Assembly: GCF_017573505.1 (NCBI RefSeq)
Contig: NZ_JAGEOJ010000001.1
Span: 186,001 to 250,000 of the forward strand
Source of the DNA: Actinomadura barringtoniae
Lineage (GTDB): Bacteria > Actinomycetota > Actinomycetes > Streptosporangiales > Streptosporangiaceae
DNA length: 64,000 bases
Reading direction: 5' to 3'
This document shows positions 33,826 to 41,628 of the stretch, one piece after another (position 1 is the first letter of the stretch; every line of letters begins with the position of its first letter). A model generated the notes under the pieces. It saw only the letters and a list, made by a program, of their open reading frames with translations, did no database searches and had not been told where the DNA came from. The translations under genes were made by a program, and so were the position numbers.

Positions 33826-34731
33826 TCACACCCTTCTCCCATAGCCGTAGCCGTAGCGGTGCAGCAGCGGAAGCGCGAGCAGGGTGGCCGCCGAACGCTG
33901 CCTGCGTGGCAGCGCGGCGTGCCATCTGCGGTCCTCCTCGATCGGGGTCCGGCCACGGCCGAAGCGGTTCGGGTTGCCGGTGACCGTGTGGTTGCCGCCG
34001 AGCTCGACCGTTCCGTCGGCGGCGACGGGGTTCGGCCCCTCGTGCCCGACCAGGCTGAGGACGTCGTCGAGGGCGGCGCGCGGGTCGCGGACGAGAGACT
34101 CGTACCGCAGGCGCAGGGAGTCCGTGCGGTGCGCGCGGCCGACGGCCTCGGCGGCCAGGTTGAAGACCGTCCAGTTGGCGGTGCTGTTCACGGTCGAGCG
34201 CTGCCCGGTGTAGTCCTTGGGGCGCAGCCACGACCAGGCGACCGCGCGCGGATCCCGGACCAGGTGAACGTAGCGGCCCTCGATCCCCGGCAAAGCGGAC
34301 AGCAGCGCGGCGTCGGAGGCGAACTTGGAGCTGTCGACGATGACCCGTGCGCCGGTGACGCGGGCGATGGCGTGGTATGCGGCGGCGAGCGTCTCGGGCC
34401 AGCCGTTGCCGGGCGGCTCGCGCAGCACCTTCCAGGTGTGCCGGGTCCGGCACGCCTCCTGCCAGGCCACGACCTCGGCCGCGTGTTCCTCCAGTGAACG
34501 CCCGGCCGGACGGGCCTTCTCCAGGACCTCTTCCAGCACCTCGGACCAGAACGGGCATTGGCGGTGGTTCTCGCCGCAGCCACAACGGCTGTTACTGCCG
34601 CTGCCCAGCACACCGTTCAGCCACAGGAATCGCAACTCGCCCACATGGACGATATCCGGAGCCTCCGCCAGGACGTTGCCCAGCATCGTGCTTCCGCTTC
34701 GGCACCAACCGGTGATGTAAAGCACCTTCAT
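33826..34731 (-). CDS. PAPS-dependent sulfotransferase
   Basis: 301 residues. The N-terminal 5'-phosphosulfate loop is GWCRSGSTMLGNVL, and the 3'-phosphate-binding region is YVHLVRDPRAVAWSW; the DSSKFASDAALL segment supports the family. A Cys pair (RCGCG, RQCPFW) lies between. In aziridine-forming azinomycin-type pathways a sulfotransferase turns a hydroxyl into a sulfate leaving group on an AmCP-bound intermediate; the same role is plausible here. It is the first gene of the nine-gene AmCP/encapsulin operon plus SDR, and its promoter must lie in 34732-34905. Confidence 0.9.
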   Translation of the reverse strand: MKVLYITGWCRSGSTMLGNVLAEAPDIVHVGELRFLWLNGVLGSGSNSRCGCGENHRQCPFWSEVLEEVLEKARPAGRSLEEHAAEVVAWQEACRTRHTWKVLREPPGNGWPETLAAAYHAIARVTGARVIVDSSKFASDAALLSALPGIEGRYVHLVRDPRAVAWSWLRPKDYTGQRSTVNSTANWTVFNLAAEAVGRAHRTDSLRLRYESLVRDPRAALDDVLSLVGHEGPNPVAADGTVELGGNHTVTGNPNRFGRGRTPIEEDRRWHAALPRRQRSAATLLALPLLHRYGYGYGRRV

Positions 34732-34874
34732 CGGCGACCACGACCCCCAGGGAGCAGTGCGAGTCGATCAGCCCACATCAAAACATGATCTTGGGCAAAG
34801 CGGAACCTTCCGGGCGAGAACCCGGCTGATTTGTAGGAAGCTGCCGGAAGCGCCGCACTAGACCGTCACAGAAG

Positions 34875-34887
34875 GGGTTAATAACCC
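34875..34887. promoter_or_regulatory. 13-bp palindrome GGGTTA-A-TAACCC
   Basis: A perfect 6-bp-arm dyad lies 19 bp after the KAS III gene stop and about 145 bp upstream of the sulfotransferase start. Being AT-rich in the middle it is a better operator than terminator candidate. It may control the encapsulin/AmCP operon. Confidence 0.4.
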
Positions 34888-34905
34888 GGGAAAACGGCAG
34901 ATAAT

Positions 34906-35943
34906 TCAGCTGTTCCAGTCCGGGCTTTCGGTGATCTCGACGGTGGCGCAGGTCCAGGCGAATCCGGCGCCGATGCCGACCAGCAGCACCCGGTCGCCGG
35001 GCGTCACCGCCCCGCTCTCGACCAGGTGGGTCAGCCCGGTGAGCTGGTCGGCCGCGCCCACGTGGCCGGTGCGGCGGCCCCAGTCCCAGGTGGTGCGTTC
35101 GAGGTCCACGCCGAGCGGCTCGGCGTACCGGGTCCGCAACACGAAGAGCCCGACGTTGGGGAAGACGAACCGGGCGATGTCGTCGACCTTCAGCCCGGCC
35201 TCGTCGAGGGTCCGCCCGACGGCGTCGGTCAGGCCCGAGGTGGTCCGGTCCGCCACGCTGCCCAGCCGCGCCCGCGCGGTGGCGGCGAACGCCTCGCGGC
35301 GCGCGCGCACGTCCACCTTGCGGCCTGGCGCCACGGCGAACGGCTCGTCGCCGCGGTACATGCCTTCAAGCTCGGTGTCCACGACCGTCGAGACCGACAG
35401 CAGCCGCGCGAACCCCTCCCTGCCGATGACCGCCGAGGCCGCGCCGTCCCCGTAGACGATGCCGCGCACGTCGCTGCGCCACCGGTCGAAGCCGGGGTCG
35501 GCGTACCGGTCGGCGGTGGTGACCAGGGCGGCCTGGCGGGAGGCGTCGGCGGCCAGGTAGGAGGCGGCCAGCTCCACCGCACCCATGGCCCCGGCGCACA
35601 TCTGCTGAACGTCCATCGCGGGCGCGTACCGGCCCGCCTCGCCCAGGACCTCGCGGTGCACGTACGCGGCGGGCGGCCAGTAGTCGACGCCCTGGAACCA
35701 CGCCGAGGCGTGCAGGACGAGCGCGACGTCGGACGGCCGCGTCCCCGCACGGCCGAGCGCCAGGCGCGCGGCGGCGACGGCCATCTCGGGCGGCGCCTCG
35801 TCCGTGGCGACGGTGACCGAGGCATACGCGTCGGCCTCCTGCTCGGCCCGGTCGTACCGGCCGTCGGCGACCGCGCCGTCCACGTCCATGGTGGCGGGGA
35901 GCCGGTGAGCGAGCCCGGCGAGGAACAGACCGTCGCAGCGCAT
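34906..35943 (-). CDS. KAS III-like acyltransferase (FabH family)
   Basis: 345 residues of the thiolase fold. The nucleophile Cys is in MDVQQMCAGAMGAVELA. Where FabH has HQAN this protein has FPNVG, and where FabH has GNTS it has GHVG, so the His/Asn pair used for decarboxylation is replaced. Such changes are typical of KAS III homologues in biosynthetic clusters that transfer acyl groups to O, N or S acceptors. The ATG at 35943 has GGAGG. It is divergent from the LanB-like gene and its start context suggests independent expression. Confidence 0.85.
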   Translation of the reverse strand: MRCDGLFLAGLAHRLPATMDVDGAVADGRYDRAEQEADAYASVTVATDEAPPEMAVAAARLALGRAGTRPSDVALVLHASAWFQGVDYWPPAAYVHREVLGEAGRYAPAMDVQQMCAGAMGAVELAASYLAADASRQAALVTTADRYADPGFDRWRSDVRGIVYGDGAASAVIGREGFARLLSVSTVVDTELEGMYRGDEPFAVAPGRKVDVRARREAFAATARARLGSVADRTTSGLTDAVGRTLDEAGLKVDDIARFVFPNVGLFVLRTRYAEPLGVDLERTTWDWGRRTGHVGAADQLTGLTHLVESGAVTPGDRVLLVGIGAGFAWTCATVEITESPDWNS

Positions 35944-36037
35944 GCTGGCCTCCGAAAGGGATGACGGCGGATTGATCACACGTTATGTTGATCTTCGTCG
36001 GGGTGGGAACCTTTTCCGGCATCGGCGGGAGGCCGCG

Positions 36038-38362
36038 ATGGGCGACGACGCACCTTCGACACCCTCACATGCGGTGCCGCTTCCAGGTACACGCTGGTCG
36101 GTCTGGCGGGACGCGCTCCTGCGATCCGCCGGATTCCCCGCGGACGGGCTCACCCTCTTCGAGGCGCCCGAGTGCGCGGCCGTCGCCGACGCGTTCCTGG
36201 CTGACCAGGCGAGCGAGGCCGAGTTCGAGAAGGCCCTGGACGCGGCCCTGGCGTCCGCCGCACACGCCGCGGCACAGGTCGCCGCCGACCCGCTCTTCCG
36301 TGAGGCCGTGACCTGGCAGAACCCCGCCGCCGCGAGCCATCTGGCGCGGCTGACCGAGCCCGCTCCGCCGGACGGAGTCTCGGCGAGCGGGAAGAGTCCC
36401 AGGCTCGTACGCAAGAAGCGGCGAGAGCGCGAGAACACGCTCGTCCGCTACTGGCAGCGCTACTGCGGCAAGAACGACACCGTGGGCTTCTTCGGTCCCG
36501 TCGCCTGGGGCACGATCGACCCCGATTCGGCCCCGGCCGTCATCGCGCAGCCGGGCGAGGGGCTCGTACGGGCCCGCAACGTCTCTTATGAGTTCTGGGC
36601 GATGGAGGCCTACGTCGCCGCGCTGCTCGCCGACCCGGACGTCGGTCCGTGGCTGCCCGCGGGCATCCACCCGCAGCTGGCCGTCGAGGGCGGGCACGTG
36701 CTGCGGCCCGGCGAGGAGCCCCTGCCGCTGAACGACGTGGAGGCGCAGGTCCTGTCCCGGTGCGACGGTGTCCGCGCCGCCGCCGAGATCGCTCCCGATG
36801 AACGCAGCGTCGAGGCACTGGACCGGCTGGTGGAAGCCGGAATCGTCTGGCGCGGCGTGAACATGCCCTACAACTCTCTCGCCGAGCGCGTCCTGCGCGA
36901 CGTCCTCACCGCGATCCCCGAGCAGCAGGCCAGGGAACGCGCGCTCGCCGGGCTCGACCGGCTCGACAAGGCGCGCGACGCCGTGGCCGAGGCCGCCGGG
37001 GACGCCGACGCCCTGGCCGCCGCGCTGGAACGGCTCGACGCCGAGTTCACGGCCGTCACCGGAGCCGAGTCGCATCGCCGCGACGGGCAGATGTACGCGG
37101 GCCGGAGCCTCTGCTACGAGGACACCGTTCGCGACGTGGACTTCACGTTCGGCCGCCCGATCCTGGAGGCGCTGTCGGGCCCGTTCGGGTCGGTGCTGCT
37201 TCCGACCGCGCGGTGGCTGTCGGCGACGCTGGCGGAGGCGTACGACGACGGCTTCCGAGACCTCTACCGGGAACTGCTCGAACCGGGCGCGGACGGCGTG
37301 CCGATGCCGGTGTTCTGGGAGGCCGCCCAGCGGCTGCTGACCGGGCGGGGCCGTCCGGCGGACACGGTCACCGCCGAGTTCGCCCGCCGCTGGGCCGAAC
37401 TGTTCGAGCTCGGTGATGTCGCGCCCGGCGAGCATCGCGTCTCGTTCACCAGCGCGGACCTGCACGAGCGCGCCGCCGAGCTGTTCGCGGCCGAACGCCC
37501 CGGCTGGGCGGCCGGCCGGGTGCACAGCCCCGACCTGTTCGTCTGCGCGCCCGGCGTGGAGGCGCTCGCGGCGGGCGACTTCATGCTCGTGCTCGGCGAG
37601 ATGCACGCGGCCTGGCCGACCCTGGACTGTGCGGTCTTCAGCGACCGGCACCCCGACCCCGACCGGCTGCGGGCCGCCGCGGCGGAGGACATCGGCCGCC
37701 AGTTCCGGCCGCTGTATCCGACGTGGTGGCCGCAGTACACCGCGCGCATCGCGCCGATGCTCGGCGTCACCGACCATCAGCTGGCCTTCACGGCCGCGCC
37801 GGGCGCCGATCCCGACCGCGTCCTGCCGATCGTCTCGCTGACCGTGACCGAACGCGACGGGACGCTGGAGGTCACCGGCCCGGGCGGGCTGCGGCGCCCG
37901 CTGCGCGAGGTGTTCGCGCTGCTGTTCGGCTGGCTGGGCGCCGAGGCGTTCAAGCTCGTCGGCGCGGGCCCGCACCAGCCGCGCATCACGCTGGACCGCG
38001 TCGTCGTCGCCCGCGAGACCTGGCGTACGACGGTCGGCGCGACCGGGCTCGTGCCGGGACGCGGCCCCGCCCGCGAATACCTGGACGCGCGCCGCCTGCG
38101 GCAGTCGCTCGGCCTGCCCGACCGCGTGTTCGCCAAGGTGGGCACCGAGATCAAGCCCGTGTACGTGGACTTCACCGGCCCCCGGTACGTGTCGGCGTTC
38201 GCCACGATGCTCCGCTCGGCGCACGCGACCTCCGGCGACGACGTGCCCGTGGTGTTCAGCGAGCTGCTGCCGGGGCCGCAGGACGCGTGGCTCGCCGACG
38301 CGAAGGGGCGACGCTACTTCTCCGAGCTCCGCATTCAGATCTGCGACCCGGAGCGTCCCTGA
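36038..38362 (+). CDS. Stand-alone LanB-type protein (glutamylation domain; PEARL-like)
   Basis: 774 residues of the lantibiotic-dehydratase family. The stretch RKKRRERENTLVRYWQRYCGKNDTVGFFGPVAWG is the signature of the N-terminal tRNA-dependent domain (YxxRxxxRxTPFG-type region in this sub-branch), and the C-terminal part ends with KPVYVDFTGPRYVSAFATMLR. There is no separate elimination domain, LanC or precursor peptide nearby. Single-domain LanB relatives called PEARLs use aminoacyl-tRNA to add amino acids to a peptide C-terminus, and this protein has the right size. The ATG at 36038 follows GGGAGG. Its 3' end overlaps the convergent MFS gene by 28 bp. Confidence 0.8.
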   Translation: MGDDAPSTPSHAVPLPGTRWSVWRDALLRSAGFPADGLTLFEAPECAAVADAFLADQASEAEFEKALDAALASAAHAAAQVAADPLFREAVTWQNPAAASHLARLTEPAPPDGVSASGKSPRLVRKKRRERENTLVRYWQRYCGKNDTVGFFGPVAWGTIDPDSAPAVIAQPGEGLVRARNVSYEFWAMEAYVAALLADPDVGPWLPAGIHPQLAVEGGHVLRPGEEPLPLNDVEAQVLSRCDGVRAAAEIAPDERSVEALDRLVEAGIVWRGVNMPYNSLAERVLRDVLTAIPEQQARERALAGLDRLDKARDAVAEAAGDADALAAALERLDAEFTAVTGAESHRRDGQMYAGRSLCYEDTVRDVDFTFGRPILEALSGPFGSVLLPTARWLSATLAEAYDDGFRDLYRELLEPGADGVPMPVFWEAAQRLLTGRGRPADTVTAEFARRWAELFELGDVAPGEHRVSFTSADLHERAAELFAAERPGWAAGRVHSPDLFVCAPGVEALAAGDFMLVLGEMHAAWPTLDCAVFSDRHPDPDRLRAAAAEDIGRQFRPLYPTWWPQYTARIAPMLGVTDHQLAFTAAPGADPDRVLPIVSLTVTERDGTLEVTGPGGLRRPLREVFALLFGWLGAEAFKLVGAGPHQPRITLDRVVVARETWRTTVGATGLVPGRGPAREYLDARRLRQSLGLPDRVFAKVGTEIKPVYVDFTGPRYVSAFATMLRSAHATSGDDVPVVFSELLPGPQDAWLADAKGRRYFSELRIQICDPERP

Positions 38363-39780
38363 TCGTTGCGGCGCCGGCGGAAGACGAGCAGCGCGGTCAC
38401 GAGCATCAGGACGGTGAAGACGGCGCCCGCGACGAACGCGCCCCGCATGCCCTCCACCTGCGAGCCGCCCCGCGCGGCGGCATCGTTCACGGTGACCAGG
38501 ACGGCGACGCCGAGCGACCCGCCGATCTGCTGCATGCTCTGGAGAAGGGCCGAGGTCGCGCCGGACTCCCCCGCCTCGACCGACGACATCGCGACGAACG
38601 TCGCCGCCACCGCCACCAGCCCCGTTCCGGCGCCGAACAGCAGCACCGGCCCGAGGATCATCGCGGCGTACGAGCTGGTCGCGGAGATCTGCGTCAGCCA
38701 GACCATCCCGGCCACGCACAGCACGGCGCCCGCCGCCATGATCGGCTGCGGTCCGTACCGGGGCAGGAGCCGCGGCACCGCGCGGCTGGCGGCGATGAGG
38801 GCGATCGTCGTCGGCAGGAACCCGAACCCGGTCGCCAGCGGTCCGTACCCCAGGACCTTCTGGACGTACAGCGTGAGGAAGAACAGCATGCCGCTCATGG
38901 CCGAGGTGAGCAGCAGCCGCATGAGGAACGCGCCCACCCGGTCACGGTCGGCGAACAGCCGCAGCGGCATGATCGGCTGCTCGGCGCGCGCCTCGATGGC
39001 CGGGAACAGCGTGAGCAGGACCGCCGCGCCGCCGAACGCGCCGGCCGTCAGGCCGCCGGACCAGCCGTGCTCGGCCGCGCGGACGAAGCCGTACACCAGC
39101 AGCGTCGAGCCGAGCGTGCAGGTGAGCGCCCCGGCGATGTCGAAGCGCCCGTCCTTGCCCGCGGTCTCGCGCAGGACGCGCGGCGCCAGCAGCACGATCG
39201 CCACCCCGATCGGCACGTTCACGAACATGACGGAGCGCCATGACGTCCACGCGATCAGCAGGCCGCCGAGGACCAGCCCGGCCACCATGCCCGCGCTGGC
39301 GACGACCGAGAAGACGGCCAGTGCGCGGGCCCTGCGGGGCCCGTCCTCGAAGGTGGTGGCGATGAGCGCGAGCGTGCCCGGCCCGGCGAGCGCGGCGCCG
39401 ACGCCCTGCGCGGCCCGCGCCGCCAGCAGCCACCCCGGCGTGAGCGCGAAGCCCCCGGCCAGCGAGGCGACCGTGAACACCGCGACGCCCGCGACGAACA
39501 CCCGCCGGTGGCCGAGCAGGTCGCCAGCCCGTCCCCCGATGAGCAGCAGGCCGCCGAAGGCGAGGGTGTAGGCGTTGACCACCCAGGACAGGCCGGCGTC
39601 GCTGAAGTGCAGGCCGCTCTGGATGCTGGGCAGCGCGATGTTCACGATCGAGGCGTCCACGACCAGCACGAGCTGGCAGGTGGCCAGGAGCGCGAGCGCC
39701 AGGGAGGCGACGGGGGCGCCGTCCTCCTGCGCCCGTTCACCAGGGGCGATGGCGGGCCCGGACGTGCTGTCAGGGGGCAT
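38335..39780 (-). CDS. MFS drug exporter, DHA2 (14-TM) type
   Basis: 481 residues with about 14 membrane helices. Motif A appears as GRAGDLLGHRRVF and motif C as GMVAGLVLGGLL; an early VLVVDASIVNIALPSIQ is typical of EmrB/QacA-like proton antiporters. It probably exports the cluster product or gives self-resistance. It is divergent from the AMP-ligase gene at 39862 and convergent with the LanB-like gene. Confidence 0.9.
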   Translation of the reverse strand: MPPDSTSGPAIAPGERAQEDGAPVASLALALLATCQLVLVVDASIVNIALPSIQSGLHFSDAGLSWVVNAYTLAFGGLLLIGGRAGDLLGHRRVFVAGVAVFTVASLAGGFALTPGWLLAARAAQGVGAALAGPGTLALIATTFEDGPRRARALAVFSVVASAGMVAGLVLGGLLIAWTSWRSVMFVNVPIGVAIVLLAPRVLRETAGKDGRFDIAGALTCTLGSTLLVYGFVRAAEHGWSGGLTAGAFGGAAVLLTLFPAIEARAEQPIMPLRLFADRDRVGAFLMRLLLTSAMSGMLFFLTLYVQKVLGYGPLATGFGFLPTTIALIAASRAVPRLLPRYGPQPIMAAGAVLCVAGMVWLTQISATSSYAAMILGPVLLFGAGTGLVAVAATFVAMSSVEAGESGATSALLQSMQQIGGSLGVAVLVTVNDAAARGGSQVEGMRGAFVAGAVFTVLMLVTALLVFRRRRNDQGRSGSQI

Positions 39781-39861
39781 GCGGGTCCTCTCTGGACAAA
39801 CCCAACAAGATCATGGATCTTCGCTGCAGGGCAGACCCATTCGCAGGACTGGAGAGCGGAC

Positions 39862-41502
39862 ATGACCGAGATCTCTGCGAGCCGCCCCGAGACGGGCTAC
39901 CGCGAGCGCGGCTGGTGGCGGGACGAGACCTTTCTCGACGACCTGCGGCGGCACGCTCGCGACACACCGCACAAGACGGCGGTGGTCACCCGGCGCCAGT
40001 CCGACGGGAGAACGCACCGGCTCGACTACACCGAGCTCGCCGCCGCCGCCGACCGCTTCGCCTGCGCCCTGATCGAGCTCGGCATCGAGCCCGGGGACGT
40101 CGTCGCGGTCCAGCTCACCGACCGGTGGGAGCTCGCCGCGATCACGCTCGGCTGCGTGCGCGCCGGCGTCGTCTACTGCCCGCTCATGAAGAGCTACCGG
40201 CGCCGCGAGCTCGACGTCATGCTGCGCGTCACCGGGGCCCGCATCCTCGTCACCATGGCCGAGGACAACGGCGACCGGCTCGGCGAGATGGGCGCGGAGT
40301 TCGCCGCCGAGCTGTCCTCGCTGGAACGCGTCTTCGTCGCCGACGGGCCGGGCCCGGAGGGCACCGAGGAGTTCGAGTCGTTCTTCTTCGGCACCGACTG
40401 GGCGGAACGGCACGGCCACCTGCTCGACGAACGCGAGCTCGGCCCCGACGACCCCTACCTCGTCCTGTTCACCTCGGGCACGACGAGCGAGCCCAAGGGC
40501 GTTCTGCACAGCCAGAACACCCTGTACGCGGCCGTCCGCGGCGAGGCGGAGGCGTTCGGCCTCGACGACACGATCGTCATGTACACGACCGCCCTCTACA
40601 CCCACTACACCGGCGTCGTGCAGGGCATGCTGCTGCCGCTGTCGCTGGGCGGCACCATGGCGTTCCAGGACTCCAAGGACCCCGGCGACGCGCTCGATCA
40701 CATCGCCGAGCACGGCGTCACGTTCTTCTACTGCGCGCCGTTCTACCTGCTGAGCCTGATCGAGGCGCAGCGGGCCGCGCCACGCTCCATCCCCGCGCTC
40801 GCCTGCCTGGTCAGCGGGTCGGCTCCGATCCCGCCGTACTTCATCACCGAGACCAGGAACGTGTTCGGGCTCCGGCTGTACTCGCTCTGGGGCATGACCG
40901 AGAACGGCCCGGTGACGATCACCCGCGCGGAGGACCCGGAGGACTGGGCCGCGCACAGCGACGGCAGTCCTGTCGCGGACATGGAACTGCGCATCACCCC
41001 CGTCTCGGACCTGGTCGAGGGCGAGGGCGTGCTGTGGGTGCGCGGGCCGACGCAGTGCCTGGGCTACTACCAGCGGGACGAGCTGTACGAGGCCGACCTC
41101 GACGAGGACGGCTGGTTCGACACCGGCGACCTGGCCCGCCCGGACGGCCGCGGCGGCATCCGCATCACCGGCCGGGCCAAGGACATGATCCTGCGCAACG
41201 CCAACATCGCGCCGGTCACCGACCTGGAGTCGATCATCGGCCGCCATCCCAAGGTGGGCGACGTCGCGGTCATCGGCCTGCGCGACGAACGCGAGGACGA
41301 GACGATCTGCGCGGTGATCACCCCTGGCGCGGGCTCGCCGGTGAGCCTTGAGGAGCTGCAGCGGTCGCTGGACGAGGCCGGAATGACCAAGTCGTACTGG
41401 CCGCAGCGGCTCGAACTGCTCGACGAGCTGCCCAAGACCGCGACCGGGAAGATCCGCAAGGCCGAGCTGCGGGAACGGTACGCGCAGGTGGACCGGCCGT
41501 AG
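39862..41502 (+). CDS. Acyl/aryl-CoA (AMP-forming) ligase
   Basis: 546 residues of the ANL superfamily. The P-loop is LFTSGTTSEPKGVLHS, the adenine-binding motif is YSLWGMTENG, then DTGDLARPDGRGGIRITGRAKDMIL and the C-terminal catalytic Lys in KTATGKIRKAEL. It activates a carboxylic acid, probably an acyl starter for the KAS III-like enzyme or the carrier protein. The ATG at 39862 has GGAGAGCGGAC upstream. It is convergent with asnB. Confidence 0.88.
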   Translation: MTEISASRPETGYRERGWWRDETFLDDLRRHARDTPHKTAVVTRRQSDGRTHRLDYTELAAAADRFACALIELGIEPGDVVAVQLTDRWELAAITLGCVRAGVVYCPLMKSYRRRELDVMLRVTGARILVTMAEDNGDRLGEMGAEFAAELSSLERVFVADGPGPEGTEEFESFFFGTDWAERHGHLLDERELGPDDPYLVLFTSGTTSEPKGVLHSQNTLYAAVRGEAEAFGLDDTIVMYTTALYTHYTGVVQGMLLPLSLGGTMAFQDSKDPGDALDHIAEHGVTFFYCAPFYLLSLIEAQRAAPRSIPALACLVSGSAPIPPYFITETRNVFGLRLYSLWGMTENGPVTITRAEDPEDWAAHSDGSPVADMELRITPVSDLVEGEGVLWVRGPTQCLGYYQRDELYEADLDEDGWFDTGDLARPDGRGGIRITGRAKDMILRNANIAPVTDLESIIGRHPKVGDVAVIGLRDEREDETICAVITPGAGSPVSLEELQRSLDEAGMTKSYWPQRLELLDELPKTATGKIRKAELRERYAQVDRP

Positions 41503-41515
41503 CGCCGTCGCCCGC

Positions 41516-41622
41516 CGACCCGGCCCGGCCCGGCCCGGCCTGGCCCGGCCCGGCCTGGCCCGGCTCGTCCCGGCCTGGCCCGACTGGTCCCGGCCTGGCC
41601 CGACTCGTCCCGGCCCCGACCC
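41516..41622. repeat. GGCCTGGCCCG-type tandem repeat between convergent genes
   Basis: About 107 bp consist of short units CCGGCCTGGCCCG, CCCGGCCTGGCCCGACT and CGTCCCGGCC. They lie between the stops of the AMP ligase and the asparagine synthetase-like gene and can fold into several G/C-rich hairpins, so termination is a possible role. Confidence 0.65.
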
Positions 41623-41628
41623 GTCACG

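Noticed and set aside
36038..38362. A classical lanthipeptide cluster
   Set aside because: There is no LanC, no elimination-domain partner and no Cys/Ser-rich leader-core peptide in the flanking sequence.
36065..38719. An 884-codon open frame on the minus strand
   Set aside because: It is the mirror of the LanB-like gene and part of the MFS gene in GC-rich DNA; its residues are Arg/Gly/Ala-rich with no domain, whereas the plus-strand protein is clearly conserved.
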